Shown here: positions 5,753-11,656 of the stretch, one piece after another | How positions within the stretch are numbered: position 1 is the first letter of the stretch | Layout of the letters: the number at the start of each line of letters is the position of its first letter | Assembly: GCA_041621405.1 (NCBI GenBank) | Contig: JBFKAV010000113.1 | Span: 1-11,656, forward strand | DNA: 11,656 nt | From: JBFKAV01 sp041621405 | GTDB taxonomy: Bacteria > Pseudomonadota > Alphaproteobacteria > Rhodobacterales > Rhodobacteraceae | Direction of reading: 5' to 3' | Notes under the pieces: generated by a model | The model's input: only the letters and a program-made list of their open reading frames with translations | The model's database searches: none | What the model was told of the DNA's origin: nothing | Program-made: the position numbers and the translations under genes

Positions 5753-6769
5753 TCAGTCGAAGGTCCCGGTGACGCGGCCGAGGAGCATGAAGGCCCGCGC
5801 CGTGCGGGTCTCGGCGAGTTCGGCGATCTCCTGGTCGGTGGCGTACTCGGCGAAGGCCGAGACGGAGCGGTCGAAATGGCGCAGGAAGTGGTGCGCGGCG
5901 TCGCGGAAGATCAGGTCCTGGCGCATCCGCGCCGCGGTCAGGGCCAGGGACGAGCGGTCGCGCACGCCACCCAACGCTGCCACCGCCCGGCCGCGCTCAC
6001 CGGCGGCGAAGCGGCGCCAGATCTCGGGCCGGGCGCGGTCGGGCTTGAGGTCGTCCATGTAGATGCCGTCGTGGCTCAGAAGCGTCAGCACGTCCTGGCT
6101 GGCCCGGACAAGCTTGGCCGCCTCGCGGTCCTCGAGCGCCCGGCGCAGCACCCGGAAGCCCTCCTTGTCCTCCTCGTCGTCGGGGAAGTTCAGGGCGTGG
6201 ATGAACTCCTCGGTCGTGAGCGGCTCGCGCAGGTTCTCGGCCGGGGTACCGAGGGCCAGGCTCTGCTGCGGGTCTGACGGCGCCGCGGCGAGCCGCGAGC
6301 TGGGCCGGGGCTGCGGTGCGCGGCCACCCTCGCGGCGCGAGACGAAGGTGGCGAGCACGGTCTCGGTGTTCTTTTGCGCGGCCGCGATGGCGTCGAGCTT
6401 CCTCTCGACCGAGGGCCTGACCGCGCCGCCCCCGGCCTGGCTCTGCGCCACGTAGGCCTGGCGCAGCGCGTCGACGGCGGCCTGCAGCCGGGCTGCGTCC
6501 TCGCGCGAGAGCCGCGCCGCCCGCACCGCCAGCGCCGCCACCCAGATCAACGCGATCGGCAGCACGATCGCCATCAGCACCATCAGCGCGGTGCTCCGGC
6601 CCGTGCTCTCGTCGGGTGCGCCGGCGGCGAGGAAGAAGCCGCCCGCCGCGATCAGCCAGATCAGCGACAGGGCGCCGGCGATCGCCTCCGCGGCGGTGAT
6701 CCGAGGCGGTGCGCCCCGGCGGCCGTAGACGCCGAGATCGATCCCGCTCTTGTCCTTGCCTTCGGCCAT
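5753..6769 (-). CDS. conserved two-helix membrane protein of unknown function, downstream of greA
   Basis: A 338-residue protein I cannot assign to a named family. Residues 1-24 are polar and cytoplasmic-looking. Two hydrophobic helices follow at about 27-50 and 60-85, making a tight hairpin in the inner membrane. Residues about 86-145 are charged and Ala-rich with heptad-like spacing, so a coiled coil is likely. A Pro/Ser/Arg linker runs from about 148 to 182. The C-terminal domain (185-338) is helical and polar: TTEEFIHALNFPDDEEDKEG, then a repeated pattern of Arg/Asp-rich helices ending in TARAFMLLGRVTGTFD. The overall plan, membrane anchor, coiled coil and helical effector domain, would suit a scaffold or envelope-linked regulator; this is inference. 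The ATG at 6769 lies 15 bases after the greA stop with no promoter-sized gap, so the two are surely cotranscribed. No truncation or frameshift is seen. Confidence 0.8.
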   Translation of the reverse strand: MAEGKDKSGIDLGVYGRRGAPPRITAAEAIAGALSLIWLIAAGGFFLAAGAPDESTGRSTALMVLMAIVLPIALIWVAALAVRAARLSREDAARLQAAVDALRQAYVAQSQAGGGAVRPSVERKLDAIAAAQKNTETVLATFVSRREGGRAPQPRPSSRLAAAPSDPQQSLALGTPAENLREPLTTEEFIHALNFPDDEEDKEGFRVLRRALEDREAAKLVRASQDVLTLLSHDGIYMDDLKPDRARPEIWRRFAAGERGRAVAALGGVRDRSSLALTAARMRQDLIFRDAAHHFLRHFDRSVSAFAEYATDQEIAELAETRTARAFMLLGRVTGTFD

Positions 6770-6784
6770 GTGCCCCTCGGGGTG

Positions 6785-7255
6785 TCAGACGTAGCGGATG
6801 CTGACGATCTCGTAGCTCTTCTCGCCGCCCGGCGTGCGGACCTCGACGCTGTCGCCCTGCTCCTTGCCGATCAGCGCGCGGGCCAAGGGCGACTTGATGT
6901 TGAGAAGCCCCTTCTCGACATCCGCCTCGGCCTCGCCGACGATCTGGTAGGTGCGCTCTTCCTCAGTGTCCTCGTCCACCAGCGTGACCGTGGCGCCGAA
7001 TTTCACCGAGCCCGAGAGCCGCGCCGGGTCGATCACCTCGGAGCGTGCGAGGATGCTCTCGAGCTCCATGATCCGGCCTTCGATGAAGCTCTGCTTCTCG
7101 CGCGCGGCGTGGTATTCGGCGTTCTCCGACAGATCGCCGTGCTCGCGGGCCTCGGCGATGGCCCGGATCACAGCCGGCCGCTCGACCGACTTCAGCACCT
7201 TGAGCTCGCCGTCGAGCGCGGCATGGCCCGCGCGGGTCATCGGGATCTTCTCCAT
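6785..7255 (-). CDS. greA: transcription elongation factor GreA
   Basis: A 156-residue cytoplasmic protein. GreA enters the secondary channel of RNA polymerase and triggers cleavage of backtracked RNA, rescuing stalled complexes. The N-terminal coiled coil covers residues about 1-75 and includes the tip motif REHGDLSENAEYHAA (37-51), with the two catalytic-tip acids Asp41 and Glu44 in the same positions as in Escherichia coli. The C-terminal FKBP-like domain covers about 80-156, with the family motif ending YEIVSIRYV. Length is normal. AAGGTGG (7268-7262) lies six bases before ATG 7255, a good ribosome binding site. The leader contains a GC-rich inverted repeat (7279-7307). The gene is followed after 15 bases by the membrane protein gene 5753-6769. 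Confidence 0.97.
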   Translation of the reverse strand: MEKIPMTRAGHAALDGELKVLKSVERPAVIRAIAEAREHGDLSENAEYHAAREKQSFIEGRIMELESILARSEVIDPARLSGSVKFGATVTLVDEDTEEERTYQIVGEAEADVEKGLLNIKSPLARALIGKEQGDSVEVRTPGGEKSYEIVSIRYV

Positions 7256-7278
7256 CCGTCACCACCTTGAAACGAGGG

Positions 7279-7307
7279 CCCGGGCAACCGCAGCGGCGGC
7301 GCCCGGG
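7279..7307 (-). promoter_or_regulatory. hairpin in the greA leader
   Basis: Read on the minus strand, CCCGGGC (7307-7301) and GCCCGGG (7285-7279) can form a 7-bp all-GC stem with a 15-base loop, ending 23 bases before the greA start and 9 bases before its ribosome binding site. It has no T-run behind it. It could be a leader structure that affects greA expression; the sequence shows the repeat, the role is inferred. Confidence 0.4.
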
Positions 7308-7317
7308 ATCTTCCCGC

Positions 7318-7346
7318 ACCTCACCCGAGGACGGCCGGTTTTTCAA
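7318..7346 (-). promoter_or_regulatory. weak candidate greA promoter
   Basis: On the minus strand TTGAAA (7346-7341) is a good -35 match preceded by C-rich sequence. Seventeen bases on is TGAGGT (7323-7318), a poor -10. It lies about 63 bases before the greA ATG and just upstream of the leader hairpin. Only the -35 is convincing. Confidence 0.25.
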
Positions 7347-7412
7347 GGGGGGCGGGGCCAGGAATTCCCGGCGGCGGGTGTCGCGGATGGGTGCCGAGAG
7401 GTCGCGCCGCAA

Positions 7413-7441
7413 TTGCTCTCGCGGCCCGGTCGAGCTAACCA
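7413..7441 (+). promoter_or_regulatory. candidate promoter of the ETF-ubiquinone oxidoreductase gene
   Basis: TTGCTC (7413-7418), 17 bases, TAACCA (7436-7441), about 60 bases before ATG 7501. It has the same TTGCT and TAACC elements and the same spacing as the candidate promoter at 412-440. A perfect 8-base palindrome, GCAATTGC (7409-7416), overlaps the -35 box and could be chance. Prediction only. Confidence 0.35.
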
Positions 7442-7500
7442 TCCGCTAGAATTCAGGAACCGGCGCGGAGGCTCACCGCGCCCGGCATGGGGACCGACCG

Positions 7501-9150
7501 ATGGCCGAGATCGAACGCGAGGCGATGGAATACGACGTTGTGATCGTGGGGGCGGGGCCGGCCGGGCTTTCCGCCGCGATCCGGCTGAAGCAGCTCGACG
7601 CCGAGCTAGACGTGGTGGTGCTGGAGAAGGGCTCCGAGGTCGGCGCCCACATCCTCTCCGGCGCGGTGCTCGATCCAGCGGGCCTCGACAAGCTGATCCC
7701 CGACTGGAAGGAGAAAGGCGCGCCGATCACCGTGCCGGTCACCGAGGACAACTTCTACGTCCTCTGGGAGTCGGGCAAATTCCGGATCCCGAACTGGCCG
7801 ATGCCGCCCTTGATGAACAACCACGGCAACTACATCGTCTCGATGGGCAACGTTTGCCGCTGGATGGCCAGCGAGGCCGAGGGTCTCGGCGTCGAGATCT
7901 TCCCTGGCATGGCCTGCTCCGAGCTCGTGTTCGCCGAGGACGGCGGCGTCAAGGGCGTGGTCGCCGGCGAGTTCGGCAAGAACGCCGATGGCACGCCGGG
8001 GCCGAACTACGAGCCCGGGATGGAGCTGCACGGGCGCTACGTCTTCCTCGCCGAGGGCGTGCGCGGCTCGCTCTCCAAGGTGGCGATCGAGAAGTTCGGC
8101 CTGCAGAAGGGCCACCAGCCGCAGAAGTTCGGCCTCGGCATGAAGGAGATCTGGGAGATCGACCCCGCCAAGCACCGCGAGGGCACCGTCACCCACACGA
8201 TGGGCTGGCCCTTGGGCAATAACGCCGGCGGCGGGTCGTTCATCTACCACCTCGACAACAACCAGGTCTACGTCGGCTTCGTCGTCCACCTCAACTACAA
8301 GAACCCGTACCTCTCGCCTTACCACGAGTTCCAGCGCTTCAAGCACCACCCGATGGTGGCCGAGCTGCTCAGTGGCGGCAAGCGTGTCGCCTACGGCGCG
8401 CGGGCGATCTCCGAGGGCGGCTGGCAGTCGATCCCCGAGACGGCGTTTCCCGGGGGCGTGCTGCTCGGCTGCTCGGCGGGCCTCGTCAACGTGCCCCGCA
8501 TCAAGGGCAACCACAATGCGATGTTCTCCGGCATCCACGCCGCCGAGGCGGCCCATGCGGCCATCACGGCCGGACGTGGCGGCGATGTGCTCGCCGAGTA
8601 CGATGCCGCGCTGCGTGCCGGCCCGGTGGCGAAGGACCTCAAGCGCGTCCGCAACGTCAAGCCGCTCTGGTCGAAGTACGGGCTTTACGCCTCGCTCGCC
8701 CTCGGCGGCTTCGACATGTGGGTGGCCAACCTCACCGGCTGGAATCCGCTCGGCACGCTGAAGCATGGGCGGACCGACGCCGAGGCCACCGGGCTGGCCA
8801 AGGACTTCCAGCCGATCGAATACCCCAAGCCAGACGGCGTGCTCTCCTTCGACCGGCTCACCAATGTCAGCTTCTCGATGACCAACCACGAGGAGAGCCA
8901 GCCCGCGCACCTGACGCTGAAGGACCCGAAGGTCCCGATCTCGGTCAACCTGCCGCAATATGCCGAACCGGCGCAGCGCTACTGCCCGGCGGGCGTCTAC
9001 GAGGTCGTGGGCGAGGGCGCCGAGGCGCGCTTCGTGATCAACTTCCAGAACTGCGTCCACTGCAAGACCTGCGACATCAAGGACCCCAGCCAGAACATCG
9101 TCTGGACCACGCCGCAGGGCGGCGATGGCCCGAACTACCCGAACATGTGA
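7501..9150 (+). CDS. electron transfer flavoprotein-ubiquinone oxidoreductase (ETF-QO)
   Basis: A 549-residue peripheral membrane flavoprotein that takes electrons from reduced ETF and reduces ubiquinone, linking acyl-CoA and choline/glycine-type dehydrogenases to the respiratory chain. The FAD-binding Rossmann motif GAGPAG is at 17-22, followed by the VVVLEKGSEVGAHILSGAV segment. The quinone/membrane region lies in the middle (HLDNNQVYVGFVVHLNYKNP and following). The single 4Fe-4S cluster is ligated by Cys495 (RYCPAGVYEV) and Cys518, Cys521, Cys524 (NCVHCKTCDIKDP), all present. Length is normal for bacterial and mitochondrial members. ATG 7501 is preceded by a modest GGGGA. The gene appears monocistronic: a 15-bp hairpin follows the stop and a new promoter candidate precedes the next gene. 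The acyl-CoA dehydrogenase at 515-2221 is a plausible upstream electron donor via ETF, whose genes are not in this window. Confidence 0.97.
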   Translation: MAEIEREAMEYDVVIVGAGPAGLSAAIRLKQLDAELDVVVLEKGSEVGAHILSGAVLDPAGLDKLIPDWKEKGAPITVPVTEDNFYVLWESGKFRIPNWPMPPLMNNHGNYIVSMGNVCRWMASEAEGLGVEIFPGMACSELVFAEDGGVKGVVAGEFGKNADGTPGPNYEPGMELHGRYVFLAEGVRGSLSKVAIEKFGLQKGHQPQKFGLGMKEIWEIDPAKHREGTVTHTMGWPLGNNAGGGSFIYHLDNNQVYVGFVVHLNYKNPYLSPYHEFQRFKHHPMVAELLSGGKRVAYGARAISEGGWQSIPETAFPGGVLLGCSAGLVNVPRIKGNHNAMFSGIHAAEAAHAAITAGRGGDVLAEYDAALRAGPVAKDLKRVRNVKPLWSKYGLYASLALGGFDMWVANLTGWNPLGTLKHGRTDAEATGLAKDFQPIEYPKPDGVLSFDRLTNVSFSMTNHEESQPAHLTLKDPKVPISVNLPQYAEPAQRYCPAGVYEVVGEGAEARFVINFQNCVHCKTCDIKDPSQNIVWTTPQGGDGPNYPNM

Positions 9151-9157
9151 ACGCCAC

Positions 9158-9192
9158 CGGGCTGGCGCCGCGTATCCCGCGGTGCCGGCCCG
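9158..9192 (+). terminator. strong 15-bp hairpin after the ETF-QO gene, probable transcript end
   Basis: Positions 9158-9172 pair with 9178-9192 without a gap, giving a 15-bp stem with two G-U pairs (9163 with 9187, 9167 with 9183) and a TATCC loop (9173-9177). It begins seven bases after the ETF-QO stop. There is no T-run behind it, so it is either a T-less terminator, as GC-rich bacteria often have, or a 3' end protecting structure. Confidence 0.6.
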
Positions 9193-9194
9193 CA

Positions 9195-9223
9195 TTGCCA
9201 GCGGGCTCGGCGACGGCTAGTTT
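9195..9223 (+). promoter_or_regulatory. candidate promoter for the TPR-ispE operon
   Basis: TTGCCA (9195-9200) matches five of six bases of the sigma-70 -35 consensus. Seventeen bases later is TAGTTT (9218-9223), a partial -10. The ATG of the TPR gene follows about 30 bases further. It sits immediately behind the hairpin of 9158-9192, as expected for separate transcription. Confidence 0.42.
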
Positions 9224-9252
9224 CCCCGTGGTCGCAGTCCGAGGGAGGCCCC

Positions 9253-10965
9253 ATGGCCAACAGCATCCGCCGATCCGCCCGCCTTGCCGCCGCGCTCGCG
9301 TTCGGCCTGATGGCCGCGCTGCCTGCCGCCGGAGAGGGGCTCGTCGGCTCCTACCTCGCGGCGCGCCAGGCCTCGGCCGATCACGACTACCGCATGGCGG
9401 CCGAGTACTACACCAAGGCTCTGGTGCGCGACCCGAGCAATGCGTTCCTCCTCGAAGCCGCCGCCGTGGCCCAGCTCGCGCTCGGCAATCTCGATGCCGC
9501 CGTGCCGGTGGCGCGCCAGCTCCACACGGTGATGCCCGAGAACCAGATCGCCGTGATCGTGCTCTTGGCCGACCAGCTGCTGCGCGAGGATTACGAGGCG
9601 GCGCTGGCCGACTACGAGGCCGGCCGCGAGGTCGGTCCGCTGGTCGACGGGTTGGTGCAGGGCTGGGCGCATCTGGCCGTAGGTGACGTCAGCGAGGCGC
9701 TTGCCGCCTTCGACGCGGTGATCGCGAACAACGCGCTCGCCCCCTTCGGCGCCTACCACAAGGCACTGGCGCTGGCGCTCGTCGGCGATTTCGAGGGCGC
9801 CGACCGGCTCTTCGCCGGCGAGGAGGGCGTCGGCTTCGCCCAGACCCGCCGCGGTGCAATCGCCCATGTTCAGGTGCTGGCCCAGCTCGAGCGGCGCGAT
9901 GACGCGACGGCGCTTCTCGACGCGGCCTTCGGCGCCGACCCCGATCCGCTCGTCGCCGCGCTGCGTGAAAGCCTCGACGCCGGCGAAAGCCCCGCCTTCG
10001 ACATCATCACCTCGCCCGCCGAAGGGCTGGCCGAAGTGTTCTTCACCGTGGCCGGCGCGCTCAGCGGCGAGGCGGAGGACACCTATACCCTGCTTTATGC
10101 GCGCGTCGCCGAGGCGCTGGCGCCGGCGCACACCGACGCGACGCTGCTCGCCGCCGCCATCCTCGAGCGCCAGGAGCAGTACGAGCTCGCCACCGCGGCC
10201 TACAACCGGATCTCGCGCGAAGATCCCGCATTCCACCTCGCCGAGCTCGGCCGCGCTGAGGCGCTTCGGGCGGCGGAACGCAACGACGCGGCGATCGAGG
10301 TGCTGGAGCAGCTCGCCAAGAGCCACCCGGACCTGCCCGACGTGCATCGCGCGCTCGGCGACATCTACCGCGCCGAGGAGCGCTACGACCTGGCTGCCGC
10401 CGCCTACGACGCCGCGATCGCCGCCTTGCCGGTGGAGGACGCCTCGCAGTGGGTGCTCTACTACGTCCGCGGCATCTCCCACGAGCGCGGCAAGCGCTGG
10501 GAACAGGCCGAGCCGGATTTCCGCAAGGCGCTGGAGCTCTCGCCCGACCAGCCGCAGGTGCTGAACTACCTCGGCTATTCGTTCCTCGAGATGCAGGAAA
10601 ACCTCGATGAGGCGCTCGGCATGATCCAGCGCGCCGTCGACCAGCGCCCCGACGACGGTTACATCGTCGATAGCCTCGGCTGGGCGCTCTACCGGCTCGG
10701 CCGCTACGAGGAGGCGGTGGCACCGATGGAGCGGGCCGCCGAGCTGATGGCGGTCGACCCGATCGTCAACGACCACCTGGGCGACGTCTACTGGGCCGTG
10801 GGCCGCAGGACCGAGGCCGAGTTCCAGTGGCACCGCGCGCTATCGTTCGACCCCGAGGAGGTCGACGCCGAGCGCATCCGCCGAAAGCTCGAGGTCGGGC
10901 TCGACGCGGTCCTGGTCGAGGAAGGGGCGAAGCCGATCACGGTTGCCGATGGCCAGGGCGGCTGA
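9253..10965 (+). CDS. secreted tetratricopeptide repeat protein, possibly LbcA-like
   Basis: A 570-residue protein with a signal peptide (RRSAR, then a hydrophobic stretch to about 25, likely cleaved near ALPAA-GEG), so it acts in the periplasm or at the inner face of the outer membrane. No lipobox Cys is present. TPR units are visible at about 43-76, 77-110, 133-165, 290-330, 331-360, 362-395, 400-433, 434-467, 468-502 and 503-535. The C-terminal block is the clearest, with LNYLGYSFLEMQENLDEAL, DSLGWALYRLGRYEEAV and NDHLGDVYWAVGR. GAGGGAGG lies just before ATG 9253, a strong ribosome binding site. The gene overlaps ispE by 17 bases. In Pseudomonas aeruginosa a large TPR lipoprotein gene (PA4667, LbcA, partner of protease CtpA) lies near lolB and ispE, so an LbcA-like adaptor role is a reasonable but unproven inference. 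Confidence 0.88.
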   Translation: MANSIRRSARLAAALAFGLMAALPAAGEGLVGSYLAARQASADHDYRMAAEYYTKALVRDPSNAFLLEAAAVAQLALGNLDAAVPVARQLHTVMPENQIAVIVLLADQLLREDYEAALADYEAGREVGPLVDGLVQGWAHLAVGDVSEALAAFDAVIANNALAPFGAYHKALALALVGDFEGADRLFAGEEGVGFAQTRRGAIAHVQVLAQLERRDDATALLDAAFGADPDPLVAALRESLDAGESPAFDIITSPAEGLAEVFFTVAGALSGEAEDTYTLLYARVAEALAPAHTDATLLAAAILERQEQYELATAAYNRISREDPAFHLAELGRAEALRAAERNDAAIEVLEQLAKSHPDLPDVHRALGDIYRAEERYDLAAAAYDAAIAALPVEDASQWVLYYVRGISHERGKRWEQAEPDFRKALELSPDQPQVLNYLGYSFLEMQENLDEALGMIQRAVDQRPDDGYIVDSLGWALYRLGRYEEAVAPMERAAELMAVDPIVNDHLGDVYWAVGRRTEAEFQWHRALSFDPEEVDAERIRRKLEVGLDAVLVEEGAKPITVADGQGG

Positions 10966-11656
10966 GACCGAGTTCGCGCCGGCGAAGATCAACCTCGCAC
11001 TCCACGTAACCGGCCAGCGGCCGGACGGCTATCATTTGCTCGACAGCCTCGTCGTTTTCGCCGCGGTGGGCGACCGGCTCACGGCCGCCCCGGCCGATAC
11101 GCTCTCGCTCACTGTCGCCGGGCCCTTCGGGGAAGGCGTGCCCTCCGACGCGTCGAACCTCGTCCTCAAGGCGGCAGAGGTCCTGGGGCCGGGGCGCGGC
11201 GCTACGCTCACGCTGCAGAAGAACCTGCCCGTCGCCTCCGGCATCGGTGGCGGCTCGGCCGATGCCGCCGCCGCGTTGCGCGCGCTGGCGCGGCTCTGGG
11301 ACCTGGTGCTGCCCGCGCCGGAAGCGGTGCTCGGTCTCGGCGCCGACGTGCCCGTTTGCCTCGCCGCGCGGCCGGCGCGGATGCGCGGCATCGGCGAGAT
11401 CCTCGAGCCGCTACAGACTCCGGTACCGGCGAACGTCGTGCTGGCGAACCCGGGCCAGTCGGTCTCCACCCCGCAAGTCTTCGCACTCCTCGCCGAGCGG
11501 GAGAACCCGCCCCTACCCGCGATCCCGGCCTTCGCCTCCGCCGCCGACGTCGCCCGCTTCGCCGCGACTTGCCGCAACGACCTGCAGCAGCCGGCGGTGA
11601 CGCTGGTGCCGGCCATCGCCGACGTGCTGGCCGCGCTCAGGGCCTCCGACGGCTGC
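10949..11656 (+). CDS. ispE: 4-diphosphocytidyl-2-C-methyl-D-erythritol kinase, cut by right edge
   Basis: IspE phosphorylates CDP-methylerythritol in the MEP pathway of isoprenoid synthesis, in the cytoplasm. The 236 residues seen are most of a usual 280-290. PAKINLALHV (11-20) contains the conserved Lys13. GRPDGYH-type sequence (QRPDGYHLLDS, 23-33) follows, then the GHMP-kinase ATP loop PVASGIGGGSADAAAA (94-109) and GADVPVC (131-137) with Asp133 as the likely catalytic base. The C-terminal GSG-type motif lies beyond the window. ATG 10949 is inside the end of the TPR gene, overlapping it by 17 bases, with no strong Shine-Dalgarno, which suggests translational coupling. The frame is open to the last base, with no frameshift. 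Confidence 0.95.
   Translation, partial: MARAAETEFAPAKINLALHVTGQRPDGYHLLDSLVVFAAVGDRLTAAPADTLSLTVAGPFGEGVPSDASNLVLKAAEVLGPGRGATLTLQKNLPVASGIGGGSADAAAALRALARLWDLVLPAPEAVLGLGADVPVCLAARPARMRGIGEILEPLQTPVPANVVLANPGQSVSTPQVFALLAERENPPLPAIPAFASAADVARFAATCRNDLQQPAVTLVPAIADVLAALRASDGC

Noticed and set aside
7409..7416. Palindrome GCAATTGC as an operator for ETF-QO
   Set aside because: It is only eight bases long and not found at the related promoter at 412-440. I kept it as a remark under the promoter rather than as a site.
7361..7454. Two GAATTC sequences, one inside the 8-base palindrome GGAATTCC, in the greA/ETF-QO spacer
   Set aside because: Both are short, not matched to promoter positions, and explainable by chance.
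7606..9195. 529-codon minus-strand open frame opposite ETF-QO
   Set aside because: It is a mirror frame of a gene with all cofactor motifs intact. The product is low complexity with no domain signal.
9217..10833. 538-codon minus-strand open frame opposite the TPR gene
   Set aside because: It has the same mirror-frame pattern. The plus-strand TPR protein has a signal peptide, repeats and a strong ribosome binding site.
1..11656. Mobile elements, CRISPR, tRNA or defence genes
   Set aside because: I found no repeats, integrase, transposase, tRNA-like folds or toxin/antitoxin-like pairs. Every gap above 100 bases (393-514, 3734-3854, 7256-7500, 9151-9252) holds only promoter or hairpin candidates.

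Overview
The window is a gene-dense, very GC-rich stretch of an alphaproteobacterial chromosome, most likely from the Rhodobacteraceae. The evidence is a bacterial aa3-type cytochrome oxidase subunit IV, a DmdC-like acyl-CoA dehydrogenase, a DUF6173-type small protein, ETF-ubiquinone oxidoreductase directly before a TPR gene and ispE, and GC-biased codons that create long mirror-image open frames opposite real genes. No tRNA, rRNA, CRISPR array, insertion sequence or integrase is visible. All twelve genes look intact except the two cut by the window edges. This is core chromosome, not an island.

Layout. (1) Positions 1-392 (minus) hold the N-terminal part of a Sua5/TsaC threonylcarbamoyl-AMP synthase. 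It is divergent from (2) a tightly coupled plus-strand trio: acyl-CoA dehydrogenase (515-2221), metallo-beta-lactamase-fold hydrolase (2221-3267) and a DUF6173-like protein (3269-3733). (3) After a 121-base gap come a 44-residue cytochrome aa3 subunit IV (3855-3989) and a lipoprotein (4011-4631) that may have a circularly permuted papain-like fold. (4) Facing them on the minus strand are azlC (4960-5664) and azlD (4637-4963), a branched-chain amino acid exporter pair. Upstream of these lie greA (6785-7255) and a two-helix membrane protein of unknown function (5753-6769). (5) A 245-base divergent spacer leads to the plus-strand gene for ETF-ubiquinone oxidoreductase (7501-9150). A 15-bp hairpin and a candidate promoter follow. 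(6) A secreted TPR protein (9253-10965) overlaps ispE (10949 to the right edge).

Functional links. The acyl-CoA dehydrogenase is of the type that passes electrons to ETF, and ETF-ubiquinone oxidoreductase carries them on to the quinone pool. Both genes have an unusually similar candidate promoter (TTGCT, then TAACC at the same spacing). The aa3 subunit belongs to the terminal end of the same respiratory chain. The TPR-ispE pair recalls the Pseudomonas TPR (LbcA)-lolB-ispE locus, but without lolB.

I see no clear new multi-gene system. The most open items are the possible permuted papain-like lipoprotein, the membrane protein paired with greA, the DUF6173 protein coupled to a hydrolase and dehydrogenase, and the shared promoter architecture. 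All names rest on my reading of motifs and remembered families, not on a database search.
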